DNA of 16,249 nucleotides. It comes from CAZSHG01 sp964606695 [NCBI: uncultured bacterium]. Its GTDB lineage: Bacteria > UBP14 > UBA6098. The stretch covers positions 24,864 to 41,112 of the forward strand of contig CAZSHG010000025.1 of the NCBI GenBank assembly GCA_964606695.1, written 5' to 3'. Made by a program: the position numbers and the translations under genes. How positions within the stretch are numbered: position 1 is the stretch's first letter; every line of letters starts with the position of its first letter. This document shows, piece after piece, positions 5,364 through 13,584 of the stretch. The notes under the pieces were generated by a model. That model did not search any database. It was not told where the DNA came from and saw only the letters and a program-made list of their open reading frames with translations.

Positions 5364-7253
5364 ATGAGAAAATTTGAATTCATATTACTTTTAGTTCTAA
5401 CTCTTGGGACTATGTTAGCTCAAACAATCACAATTGAGGAAACATACCCCGGTTTCACGAACATGCAGGTATGCAAGGCAAGCGGCGATTATGTCTATAT
5501 CCTCGACCACTACAAGGTAATAACCTACGATTTATCTTCCGGGGATTTCGCGGATACCCTCAACGTCGGAGAATACGTCAGGAACATCGATTTTTCGGGT
5601 TCCAGTGCCGTTCTTGTGGGCATTACGACGCTATATCTCGTCGATATTTCGGATCCCTCGGCACTGACCGTCCTCAGCGAACTCCCGGTTGGAACTGGTA
5701 GTATGGGCTGGGATGTCGCAATCGACGGTTCGATGGCATATATTGCCGCGCAGAATAGAGCTATTATTGCGGAAATTTCGGGAACTACTCTTATTCAAAG
5801 GGGTTCTTATTTCCCGCTAAGCGGATTTCCTATGGTTCGTTCAATCGAGATTAAGGGCGAGACTATGTATGTCGGGGACGCTAATGGGGGGATATACGCT
5901 GTGGACGTTTCCACTCCGGCTTCGCCCGTATTGCGCATGACGGCTTCCACGCCGGGCAATAAGGTCGGCCTGGAGATTATTCCCGGAGATAAACTTATCG
6001 TCGCGGACGGAGCATATACCGGAGTCGATTCGACCAGTGTGAGGATTTTCGATGTCCCATCGGCGACAACCTGCATCGAGGTAGGCTCATGGGTGCAACT
6101 CGGCGGGGACGCCATAAAAACTCATACCCCGTCACCATACGATAGACTCGCTCTCGCGGACGGCGAAGGGGGAGTCAAAATTCTGGATGTATCCGCCCCG
6201 GCAACGCCCTATCTGGTCGTGGAACAGCCGACTTCCGATATTGTGAACGGCGTTACAGTATCGGGCGATACGATTTTCGTCGCCGGAAGAAATAATTTTT
6301 ATATCATGACGACGGACGCCTTCAGCGCGGATACGGATACGGTAATAACACATGTCCCGGCTTCGGTCGATTCGGTCTGGCCAGACCACTTGATTATCAG
6401 CGCCTGCGACGAAGTAGTATTCGATTGGTATTTCACGGAAGGCACAAATGCAATCGTCCCGGAAAGCACGATAATAATAGTTAACGGGATCACATTTACT
6501 GGAATTGACCCGGAGGTCGAGACCGATGAGGGGGGTGTAAGTTTTGAATCGGGAACTTACGATACCGGTGATACTATAGTCGCAGAACTTAGTTATATGA
6601 TCGACGAAGCCGGTAGCATCGCTGTAGGTTTGGGCCTTTCTGCAACGATAGTCCTCGATCTCGATCCGCCACGGATCAGCGATGTTTTCCCCGCAGACGG
6701 CGATTCGCTTCCAGAGGATTCCGTGGTAATAACGGGCGAACTAATGGATGCCGGCCCCGCAGAATTGGCGGATACCGAATTTCGCGTCATAGTTGATGGA
6801 GTCAGCTATAGCCCGACTGGAGCTTATCTCGATTTCACACCGCCAGATTTCATATGTACTCCGATGGGTAGTTTCTCTCCCGGCGACGAGATTGAACTCT
6901 GTTTCCTGGCAGAAGATATGCCCGACGAATGTATTCCAAATATTCTGGATACCTGCTGGAATTTCTATATCTCGGCAACTGGCATCGGCGAGGCGGAAAT
7001 GCCGGGGGATTGCTCGATAACCGCCTATCCCAATCCCTTCAATGCCGCAACGGTTTTCCATGTCAACGATATGCCAATCGAAGATTCGCCGCTGATAATT
7101 TACGATATTCACGGTCGAATTATCGATAGAATAGAGCAAAACGAATTTAACGAAAATCGCGTCGTGTGGGAACCGTCGAATGAAATATCTTCCGGACTGT
7201 ATTTAGCGAGAATGCCGGGAGGTAGCTTAACCAAAGTGGTCTTATTGCGATAA
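5364..7253 (+). CDS. Secreted LVIVD-type beta-propeller protein with type IX sorting domain
   Basis: The ATG at 5364, with GAAAGG 7 nt upstream, opens a signal peptide (MRKFEFILLLVLTLGTMLA|Q). The upstream in-frame codons to 5193 lie in the structured intergenic repeat and are not used. Residues ~20-320 repeat a blade pattern of the LVIVD type (LYLVDISDPSAL, IYAVDVSTPASPV, VKILDVSAPATPY), forming a predicted beta-propeller. Residues ~330-535 look like two Ig-like sandwich modules with paired cysteines. Residues ~552-629 are a Por/type IX sorting domain (ITAYPNPFNAATVF, LIIYDIHGRII, SSGLYLARMPGG). It shares the NPFN and SGLY-type sorting signature with the protein at the left edge. Export by a type IX machine is inferred. 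Ligand and function are unknown; LVIVD proteins are mostly uncharacterised surface proteins. An intrinsic terminator follows. Confidence 0.92.
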   Translation: MRKFEFILLLVLTLGTMLAQTITIEETYPGFTNMQVCKASGDYVYILDHYKVITYDLSSGDFADTLNVGEYVRNIDFSGSSAVLVGITTLYLVDISDPSALTVLSELPVGTGSMGWDVAIDGSMAYIAAQNRAIIAEISGTTLIQRGSYFPLSGFPMVRSIEIKGETMYVGDANGGIYAVDVSTPASPVLRMTASTPGNKVGLEIIPGDKLIVADGAYTGVDSTSVRIFDVPSATTCIEVGSWVQLGGDAIKTHTPSPYDRLALADGEGGVKILDVSAPATPYLVVEQPTSDIVNGVTVSGDTIFVAGRNNFYIMTTDAFSADTDTVITHVPASVDSVWPDHLIISACDEVVFDWYFTEGTNAIVPESTIIIVNGITFTGIDPEVETDEGGVSFESGTYDTGDTIVAELSYMIDEAGSIAVGLGLSATIVLDLDPPRISDVFPADGDSLPEDSVVITGELMDAGPAELADTEFRVIVDGVSYSPTGAYLDFTPPDFICTPMGSFSPGDEIELCFLAEDMPDECIPNILDTCWNFYISATGIGEAEMPGDCSITAYPNPFNAATVFHVNDMPIEDSPLIIYDIHGRIIDRIEQNEFNENRVVWEPSNEISSGLYLARMPGGSLTKVVLLR

Positions 7254-7272
7254 AATCGGTCCGAAACCAGGT

Positions 7273-7303
7273 TCCCGGGGAAATTTAGCCTCGGGGTTTT
7301 TTT
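7273..7303 (+). terminator. Intrinsic terminator after the propeller gene
   Basis: TCCCGGGG (7273-7280) pairs with CCTCGGGG (7289-7296) using two G-U pairs, with an 8-nt loop, followed by seven T (7297-7303). It lies 19 nt after the stop of the propeller gene and separates it from the ABC exporter operon. Confidence 0.85.
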
Positions 7304-7306
7304 ATC

Positions 7307-7334
7307 TTGAAATGCGGTTTTATTTCCGTATATT
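7307..7334 (+). promoter_or_regulatory. Candidate promoter of the ABC exporter operon
   Basis: TTGAAA (7307-7312) and TATATT (7329-7334) are 16 nt apart, each matching 5 of 6 sigma70 consensus bases, directly after the preceding terminator. The expected start near 7341 gives a leader of about 24 nt. Only a weak AGG precedes the ATG at 7365. Confidence 0.6.
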
Positions 7335-7364
7335 CCGCGGTTATGACCAGGCAGTCATATAACT

Positions 7365-9377
7365 ATGTCGAACACGAACGAAAATAAACGCAGGACGATT
7401 ATCCAGATAGCCAATATCGCAGTTCCACTGTTAATTGTGGCGGTATTGCTCGCGATTTATTGGGTTCCTCTGCTTCGCGAATTCTCCGGTTTGCGGGAAA
7501 TTTTTAAACAGAGAGGCGGCGGCGTTTTCTTCGTCGTAACCGGAATTACCCTGCTATCGATATGTATCGGGTTGATTCAACTGCTCTATTTATTGATAGT
7601 CAGCCTCCTTCGCAAAGTCAGTGTCTTCCGAACGCTGAAGGAATATCTCTGGAAATATTCGACATATTACAAGACCGGACTTTTTGCGCTGATTTTTGTT
7701 AACGGTTTCCAGCTGGTGATACCGCAGATCACGCGTGCCGCGGTGAACGAAATGACCTTCGGCACTGCAACGCAATCCGGCCTGTTACGCTATGCCCTGA
7801 TAATCGTTGGATTGGCTCTGGGCGTCGGTTTGATGAGATTCTTCTGGCGATACATGATCATCGGGTCGTCCAGAAAGATCGAATTCGACCTGCGCGAGCG
7901 GTTTTACAACACCCTTCTGAACATGAGCGTAGGTTATTTCAACAAGACCAAGGTCGGGGATTTGATGGCACTCGCTACCAACGACCTTAACGCCGTCCGT
8001 ATGATGGCCGGAATGTCGATAGTCGCGTTGTTCGATGCCTTTTTCATGCTCATAGCAAGCCTCGCTCTGATGGCGACTATCAACTGGAAATTGACGCTAT
8101 TTGTCCTCATCCCGATGCCTTTCCTCTCGCTCATCATAATGAAATTTGGCAAACAGCTACACGACAGATTCAAACTCGTCCAGGATAGTTTCGCAAAACT
8201 CACAGACAAGGCGCAGGAAACTTACAGCGGCATCCGAGTTATCAAAGCTTATGTTCAGGAAGATGCGGAGTTCGACAATTTTCTTGATCTGAATGACGAT
8301 TACCGCTGGAAAAACATGCAAATGGTGCGTATCTGGGGGCTATTTGACCCGCTTATTGGATTCGTTATTGGTATCAGTTTTGGAATAGTCCTGCTACTGG
8401 GCGGTGACAGAGTCATTCTCGCCAGTATGTCAATGGGCGATTACGTCGCATTCACTGCATATCTGGGCATCGCCATCTGGCCGATGATAGCCATCGGCTG
8501 GATAACCAACCTTTACCAGCGCGGTAAGGCTTCTATGGACAGATTGAACGAGGTCTTCGATCTCGAAAAAGATATAACAGAGGTCGAGAATCCCGTGAAA
8601 CTCGATCCCCTAACGGGCGATATCGAATTCAGCGACCTGACTTTTTCATACGAGGATGAAGCCGAGCCAGTCCTGAGAAATATATCCTTCAAAATCGACG
8701 CCGGTAGCACGATAGCAATCGTCGGAAGAACAGGTTCGGGTAAGACGACCTTGCTTCGAATTATTCTTCGCCTGTTCGACGTCCCGGACGATACCGTCTT
8801 CATCGACGGACATGATATTAAAACCCTCGATCTCTCCAGTTATCGCAAACAGGTGGGCATGGTGCCACAGGATACATTCCTTTTCTCCGAGGAGATTATC
8901 GACAATATCAAGTTCGGTCGCCCTGACGCCAGCGACGCGAAGGCTATCGAGTGTGCAAAAATTGCGCAGATATATGATAGCATAAGCGACTTCCCGCGAG
9001 GCTTTAACACAATGGTCGGCGAACGCGGAGTGTCGCTGTCCGGCGGGCAAAAACAGCGTGTCGCTATCGCGAGGGCATTGCTCCAAAAACCACGAATCCT
9101 CATGCTCGACGATGCCCTCTCTGCGGTCGATACAGAGACCGAGGAAAATATACTCAAGGGCCTGAAGAAGTTTATGAAGGACCGAACGAACATCATCGTC
9201 AGCCATCGAATAAGCACGGTTAAAAACGCTGACCGCATTCTTGTCCTTGACGAGGGTAAAATCGCCGAAGAAGGCACCCACGATGAGCTTATCGAAGTAG
9301 AAGGCATCTACGCCGATCTGAATAGACGCCAGAAACTCGAGGAAATGCTTCACGAAAACAACGGAGGGAGCAACTAA
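7365..9377 (+). CDS. Heterodimeric ABC exporter half-transporter, degenerate-site subunit
   Basis: This is a 670-residue fused permease-ATPase of the ABC exporter (type IV) family. Residues ~95-390 are the six-helix transmembrane domain; residues ~420-660 are the ATPase. Visible motifs are Walker A GRTGSGKTT (454-462), Q-loop Q502, canonical signature LSGGQ (558-562), Walker B ILMLDD (578-583) and switch His614. The catalytic Glu after Walker B is replaced by Asp583. This is the hallmark of the degenerate-site subunit in TM287/288- and BmrCD-like heterodimers. Unusually, about 90 extra N-terminal residues hold two additional hydrophobic segments (~15-37 and ~53-83) before the core. The stop overlaps the next ATG by one base (TAATG), so the two subunits are translationally coupled. 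Substrate unknown: drug, lipid and peptide are all possible. Confidence 0.95.
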   Translation: MSNTNENKRRTIIQIANIAVPLLIVAVLLAIYWVPLLREFSGLREIFKQRGGGVFFVVTGITLLSICIGLIQLLYLLIVSLLRKVSVFRTLKEYLWKYSTYYKTGLFALIFVNGFQLVIPQITRAAVNEMTFGTATQSGLLRYALIIVGLALGVGLMRFFWRYMIIGSSRKIEFDLRERFYNTLLNMSVGYFNKTKVGDLMALATNDLNAVRMMAGMSIVALFDAFFMLIASLALMATINWKLTLFVLIPMPFLSLIIMKFGKQLHDRFKLVQDSFAKLTDKAQETYSGIRVIKAYVQEDAEFDNFLDLNDDYRWKNMQMVRIWGLFDPLIGFVIGISFGIVLLLGGDRVILASMSMGDYVAFTAYLGIAIWPMIAIGWITNLYQRGKASMDRLNEVFDLEKDITEVENPVKLDPLTGDIEFSDLTFSYEDEAEPVLRNISFKIDAGSTIAIVGRTGSGKTTLLRIILRLFDVPDDTVFIDGHDIKTLDLSSYRKQVGMVPQDTFLFSEEIIDNIKFGRPDASDAKAIECAKIAQIYDSISDFPRGFNTMVGERGVSLSGGQKQRVAIARALLQKPRILMLDDALSAVDTETEENILKGLKKFMKDRTNIIVSHRISTVKNADRILVLDEGKIAEEGTHDELIEVEGIYADLNRRQKLEEMLHENNGGSN

Positions 9378-11551
9378 TGCCACGCGGCGAAGGCAGAGGC
9401 GGCGGTTACGCCGATTTCCACGAGGAAAAGGAACTGGGTAAATTCTACGATTCCAGGCTCGTGAAGCGGCTTATGAAGTATGCGAAGCCTTACGCGAAGC
9501 TCTTCATCCTGACCATCTTCGTCGTGCTGGTGATGTCTGGCTTGCAGGTGCTTCGACCGTATATCACCAAAATCGGGATCGATCGGTTCATCATATTCAA
9601 CAACGCCAAACTCGACCTGTCTAACACCGAAGACCCCGTTATTAATCAGGTTAGAGATAAATATTCCGACGGCATGCTCCCACTGGCCCAGAAAGACTGG
9701 TTCCTGTTCGACCACAACGAACTCGACCCAAAAGACGCCGCAAAGCTGGAAGAACGTGGCGTCCTGGGACGAGAAAAATATTATATCGTCGATCTGGACG
9801 ACTACCAGGACGAGAACCTCGATTCAGTTCGGGCAATTTTATCGCGCCATCCGAATAAGTTCGAGGACACAGCGCGAGAAGGCCAGTTCATCATCAGTTA
9901 CAACAACCTGCAGGACATCCCGCAGGAATCGCTCAAACGACTGCGTGCCCATGATCGGCGTGGCATTCTGCACATCGGGCTGATTTTCTTCGGCGTGCTG
10001 TTGCTGACCTTCGGGACACAATACGCGCAGATTTACCTGATGGCGTGGATCGGCCAGAGCATCCTGTTCGATATCCGCAATGCGGTCTTCAAACATATCC
10101 AGAAATTATCGCTCAAGTTCTTCGACAGCAACCCGGTCGGCCGGCTGGTAACGCGAAGCACCAACGACGTCAACGTCCTCAATGAGATGTTCACCAGCGT
10201 GGTTATCAACCTCTTCTCCGACCTGTTTATGCTCATCGGCATCTCCGCCGCATTGCTCTACATGAACTGGCGTCTCGGCCTGATTCTACTGGCGATCATG
10301 CCGATAATCCTTGTTGTAACACTGCTTTTCCGAATCAAATTCCGCGACGCCTACCGGAAAGTCCGCAGAAAGCTAGCTCGAATAAACGCCACGCTGAGCG
10401 AACATTTCAGCGGCATTCGCGTAATCAAGATTTTCGCGCGCGAAGCGGAAAACATCAAGCGGTTCCGCGAAATCGACCACGACTACTACAAGGCTAACAT
10501 CTACCAGCTCATTATCCACGGCCTGTTCTCCCCGACGATTGTGCTGTTCCGCAACATAGGGCTGGGGCTAATAATATGGTATGGCGGCGGACAGGTCATT
10601 CAGAACCTTCTGCCGTTGGGCGCGCTGGTGGCGTATCTTAGTTACGTCGAGATGTTCTTCCGTCCGATAAACGCCCTCGCCGAAAAATTCAATATCATGC
10701 AATCAGCGATGGCCAGTTCGGAACGCATCTTCCAGATAATGGACACCAAACCGGACATCCCGCAACCGGAAAAGCCGGTGGCTATCGAACCGGTGAAGGG
10801 CGAGGTCGAGTTCGAGAACGTTAGTTTCGCATACAAAAAACTCCCCGACGACAGCAATTGGGAATGGGTGCTTCGCGATGTCAGTTTCAAGGTGCCGCCG
10901 GGCGAATCGATAGCGCTGGTCGGTGAAACGGGCGCTGGCAAGACCACCATCATTTCGTTGCTGTCGCGCTTCTACGATGTGCAAAACGGGCGCATTCTGG
11001 TCGATGGCGTGGACGTCCGTGACTGGGACAAGGGCGGACTACGCAGGCATCTGGGCGTTGTGCTACAGGACGTCTTCCTCTTCGCCAGCGACATCAAGAA
11101 CAACATCCGATTAAACAACAAAGACCTCTCCGAAGATCAACTCCGCAGAATCGCGAAGGTCGTGAACGCGGAGGGCTTCATCGACAAATTGCCGAACAAA
11201 TTCGACGAACCGGTTACGGAACGCGGAAGCACGCTATCCGCAGGCCAGCGGCAACTGCTCTCTTTCGCGAGGGCGCTTGCCTTCGATCCTGCCATTCTCA
11301 TTCTGGACGAGGCTACCGCGAACATCGACACCGAGACCGAACAACTTATCCAGGAGGCACTCTGGCGCCTGATGGAAGGCCGCACCAGCATCGTCATCGC
11401 ACACAGGCTTTCCACTATCCAGCATGTGGACAGAATCCTGGTGATGCACAAGGGGCGCATCGTGGAAGAGGGCAACCACCAGGAACTCCTCGCCCAGGGC
11501 GGTATCTACTACAAACTCTACCAGCTCCAATACAAAGGGCAAGAAATTTAG
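9377..11551 (+). CDS. Heterodimeric ABC exporter half-transporter, catalytic subunit with extracytoplasmic domain
   Basis: This 724-residue partner of the preceding subunit starts at ATG 9377, which overlaps the previous stop and is preceded by a strong GGAGGGAG (9363-9370). ATPase motifs: Walker A GETGAGKTT (516-524), Q564, signature LSAGQ (620-624), Walker B LILDE with catalytic Glu645, and His676. Its canonical Walker B should pair with LSGGQ of the partner to form the active site, while its non-canonical LSAGQ faces the Asp583 site. A hydrophilic insert of about 120 residues (~76-195) lies between the first and second membrane helices and should face outside the cytoplasm. BmrD-type subunits are known to have such a domain. 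The insert is rich in acidic and basic residues and has no recognised fold. The N-terminal leader is Gly/Arg-rich. Confidence 0.95.
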   Translation: MPRGEGRGGGYADFHEEKELGKFYDSRLVKRLMKYAKPYAKLFILTIFVVLVMSGLQVLRPYITKIGIDRFIIFNNAKLDLSNTEDPVINQVRDKYSDGMLPLAQKDWFLFDHNELDPKDAAKLEERGVLGREKYYIVDLDDYQDENLDSVRAILSRHPNKFEDTAREGQFIISYNNLQDIPQESLKRLRAHDRRGILHIGLIFFGVLLLTFGTQYAQIYLMAWIGQSILFDIRNAVFKHIQKLSLKFFDSNPVGRLVTRSTNDVNVLNEMFTSVVINLFSDLFMLIGISAALLYMNWRLGLILLAIMPIILVVTLLFRIKFRDAYRKVRRKLARINATLSEHFSGIRVIKIFAREAENIKRFREIDHDYYKANIYQLIIHGLFSPTIVLFRNIGLGLIIWYGGGQVIQNLLPLGALVAYLSYVEMFFRPINALAEKFNIMQSAMASSERIFQIMDTKPDIPQPEKPVAIEPVKGEVEFENVSFAYKKLPDDSNWEWVLRDVSFKVPPGESIALVGETGAGKTTIISLLSRFYDVQNGRILVDGVDVRDWDKGGLRRHLGVVLQDVFLFASDIKNNIRLNNKDLSEDQLRRIAKVVNAEGFIDKLPNKFDEPVTERGSTLSAGQRQLLSFARALAFDPAILILDEATANIDTETEQLIQEALWRLMEGRTSIVIAHRLSTIQHVDRILVMHKGRIVEEGNHQELLAQGGIYYKLYQLQYKGQEI

Positions 11552-11637
11552 GGAAATTACAAAGCCCAAATGACAAATGTCAAATGATCGAGCGCATTAG
11601 GTTTGGTTATTAGTCGAAACGTTCGCACCGCGCAAAC

Positions 11638-11710
11638 GGTTGTCACAGTTCTTGCTATCGATTCTATTGGGATTTTCCATAATTTGTAGCAGGCAAGAAC
11701 TGCGCCAACC
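11638..11710. repeat. Imperfect inverted repeat, 18-bp arms, 37-nt loop
   Basis: The arm at 11638-11655 matches the reverse complement of 11693-11710 at 16 of 18 positions, including a perfect core CAGTTCTTGC / GCAAGAACTG. There is no following T-run on either strand. It may end the ABC transcript through its structure, or be the remnant of a small repeat element. Confidence 0.5.
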
Positions 11711-11888
11711 TGCGACCGGGCGCTGTCACGCTGTTTGCTGAGCTTTTTCCTAATTTAGAAGTCTTTCTATTGTATGCAAACATCGCGCCAGCGCCCTTTA
11801 ATCACGATACGCTTAGCCATTTCAATCGATGCTAATACAGAATTCCGCTTTGTTATGCCTTGCAGGTGGAACTTCGCTTCGAATTTCG

Positions 11889-11916
11889 AAAAAAGCCACG
11901 CCCTTCAGAGCGCGGC
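11889..11916 (-). terminator. Intrinsic terminator downstream of pheS
   Basis: On the minus strand GCCGCGCT (11916-11909) pairs with GGCGTGGC (11902-11895) using two G-U pairs around a 6-nt loop, followed by six T (11894-11889). It lies 33 nt after the pheS stop and closes the translation operon. Confidence 0.85.
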
Positions 11917-11949
11917 ATTTTCTTGTAATAGTTAATGTTGAATGTATCT

Positions 11950-13005
11950 CTAAAACTGCTCGATGAAACGCAGATCGTTGGAATACAGCAGGCGGATGTC
12001 GTCAATGCTGTAGCGGATCATTGCCACACGTTCGACGCCCATTCCGAAGGCGTATCCGCTCCATTGATTGGGGTCGTAGCCCACCGCGCGGAACACTTCC
12101 GGATCGACCATCCCCGCACCGGAAATTTCGATCCAGCCGGTGCCCTTGCAAATACTGCAACCTTTCCCACCGCAGATACATGTGAAGTCATATTCCACGC
12201 TCGGTTCGGTGAAGGGGAAGAAATGTGGGCGGAAACGAATTTCTGTCTTTGGGCCCATGAGTTTCTTTGCGAATGCCGTCAGAACGCCTTTAAGATCCGC
12301 CATGGTGACGTTTTTATCGACGAACAACCCCTCGCACTGCCAGAAACTGAAATAGTGCGTGGCGTCGGGTGTGTCTTTGCGGTAACATCGTCCCGGCGCG
12401 ATAATTCGCAATGGCGGTTTCTGAGACATCATTGTGCGAATCTGAACCGGACTGGTGTGAGTGCGTAATAGGTATGGATTCTCGTCGTCCGGGCCGTTGC
12501 CCTTGATATAGAAGGTGTCGCCAATATCCCTGCTGGGATGGTCCGGTGGCGTGTTCAGAGCGTCGAAATTGTTGTATGCCGTGTCTATATCCGGACCGAG
12601 AGCCAGCGAGAAGCCCATCCCGAAAAAGATATCGATTATCTCGTCCAGCATCTCACGGAAAACGTGGCGTTTGCCCACAGTAGGTGTTCTACCGGGGAGG
12701 GTTGTATCCTTTGGAGTCGATCGTCCACCTTTCGGCACAGCCTTCTTCGACGATAAAGCACCCGATTTAACCGCTTCGAGACATTTCTTGAATTCGGTTT
12801 CCAATTCATTCTTGATGCGATTGGATTCCTTCCCGACGACCGGTCTTTCCTCTTTCGACAGGGAGCCGAGCGAACTCATTATGTCTGCGAGTTCGCCTTT
12901 CCTGCCAAGATATTTCGCGCGGATAGTGTCCAGATCGGCCTGCGAAGAAGCTTCCTTCAATGCGGATAACGCCTCCTCGCGAATCTTTTTAAGCCTATCG
13001 ATCAT
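11950..13005 (-). CDS. pheS: Phenylalanine--tRNA ligase alpha subunit
   Basis: PheS is the catalytic subunit of the (alpha-beta)2 phenylalanyl-tRNA synthetase, which charges tRNA-Phe in the cytoplasm. The 351 residues fit the family: an N-terminal coiled coil (~1-85) that contacts tRNA, then the class II core. Visible motifs are HPSRD (156-160), RTHTSPVQIR (181-190), the motif 2 region GRCYRKDTPDATH (205-217), FQ-type FWQCEGLFVD (221-230) and motif 3 GMGVERVAMIRY (321-332). A CxC-x4-CxxC cluster (276, 278, 283, 286) suggests a zinc site, as in some bacterial PheS. The ATG at 13005 lies 3 nt after the rplT stop with only a weak ribosome binding site, implying coupling. The usual partner gene pheT does not follow: a terminator does. 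Confidence 0.97.
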   Translation of the reverse strand: MIDRLKKIREEALSALKEASSQADLDTIRAKYLGRKGELADIMSSLGSLSKEERPVVGKESNRIKNELETEFKKCLEAVKSGALSSKKAVPKGGRSTPKDTTLPGRTPTVGKRHVFREMLDEIIDIFFGMGFSLALGPDIDTAYNNFDALNTPPDHPSRDIGDTFYIKGNGPDDENPYLLRTHTSPVQIRTMMSQKPPLRIIAPGRCYRKDTPDATHYFSFWQCEGLFVDKNVTMADLKGVLTAFAKKLMGPKTEIRFRPHFFPFTEPSVEYDFTCICGGKGCSICKGTGWIEISGAGMVDPEVFRAVGYDPNQWSGYAFGMGVERVAMIRYSIDDIRLLYSNDLRFIEQF

Positions 13006-13008
13006 GGC

Positions 13009-13362
13009 CTAAGCGGCGTTTTTGGCTACTTCGACCAATTTGGCGAAGGCCTCGCTATCGGTTACCGCGATATGCGCCAAGGCTTTACGGTTGAGTTCGA
13101 TATCGGCGACCTTGAGGCCGTGGATCATTTTGCTGTAGGTCAAACCCTCATTGCGTGCCGCCGCGTTGATTCGAGCAATCCATAGCCTACGGAAATCGCG
13201 TTTCTTGGTGCGACGGTGCTTGTATGAGAACTGCCACGCACGTTCGACTATCTCGCGACTGGTGCGATACAAACGGTGCCGAGACCCCCAATATCCTTTC
13301 GCGGCTTTGAGATATGTCTTGCGCTTGTTACGCGCCGCTACTTTGCCTGTACTTCTAGCCAT
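13009..13362 (-). CDS. rplT: 50S ribosomal protein L20
   Basis: L20 binds 23S rRNA early in assembly of the large subunit and is essential for it. The 117-residue protein has family signatures: a basic N-terminus (ARSTGKVAARNKRKTYLKAAKGYWGSRHRLYR) shortened here in wording only by position (residues 2-33), the central block RRTKKRDFRRLWIARINAAA (residues ~50-69) and the globular C-terminal half. An AGGGGGT Shine-Dalgarno sequence overlaps the rpmI stop, 10 nt of spacer separating the two genes. In Gammaproteobacteria and Firmicutes L20 represses its own operon by binding leader RNA; no such site could be recognised here by eye. Confidence 0.97.
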   Translation of the reverse strand: MARSTGKVAARNKRKTYLKAAKGYWGSRHRLYRTSREIVERAWQFSYKHRRTKKRDFRRLWIARINAAARNEGLTYSKMIHGLKVADIELNRKALAHIAVTDSEAFAKLVEVAKNAA

Positions 13363-13372
13363 AATTTACCCC

Positions 13373-13582
13373 CTATTTGATTTTCCCGAGTGAGCGGCGG
13401 ATCGCCTTGCGATCGCACGGTTTGACAACGCTTGGCGTTCTGAGAGCGCGTTTGCGGTTGCCACGTTTACGTCTTCCGAAATGGTTTGTGCCGGCACGAT
13501 GATGCATTATTTTACCGGTGCCGGTAACCTTAAAACGTTTAGCCACGCCTTTACGCGTCTTAATCTTATTCTTCTTGCCCAT
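13373..13582 (-). CDS. rpmI: 50S ribosomal protein L35
   Basis: L35 is a small basic component of the large ribosomal subunit. The 69 residues are rich in Lys/Arg and match the family core KTRKGVAKRFKVTGTGKI, then HHRAGTNH and a basic middle. The ATG at 13582 lies 2 nt after the infC stop, with AGGAAGGA just upstream inside the end of infC, so translation is probably coupled. Order infC-rpmI-rplT is conserved across most bacteria and supports the call. Confidence 0.96.
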   Translation of the reverse strand: MGKKNKIKTRKGVAKRFKVTGTGKIMHHRAGTNHFGRRKRGNRKRALRTPSVVKPCDRKAIRRSLGKIK

Positions 13583-13584
13583 AA

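Larger units (their letters stand above)
11552..11949. other. Intergenic region (398 bp) between convergent ABC operon and pheS
   Basis: No open frame with credible coding character was found on either strand. It contains three tandem CAAATG(A/T) heptamers (11567-11587), an 18-bp imperfect inverted repeat (11638-11710) and the minus-strand pheS terminator (11889-11916). No T-tract terminator for the rightward ABC operon is apparent. Confidence 0.75.

Noticed and set aside
8646-9383. A 245-codon leftward open frame
   Set aside because: It lies wholly inside the ATPase domain of the first ABC subunit, whose motifs are unmistakable. The antisense product shows no family features.
11567-11587. 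Three tandem CAAATG(A/T) heptamers as a possible CRISPR or iteron array
   Set aside because: There are only three short units with no spacers and no replication or cas gene nearby. A slippage product is more likely.
11935-12468. A 177-codon rightward open frame
   Set aside because: It is antisense to pheS and crosses its conserved zinc cluster and motif 3. It has no independent evidence.
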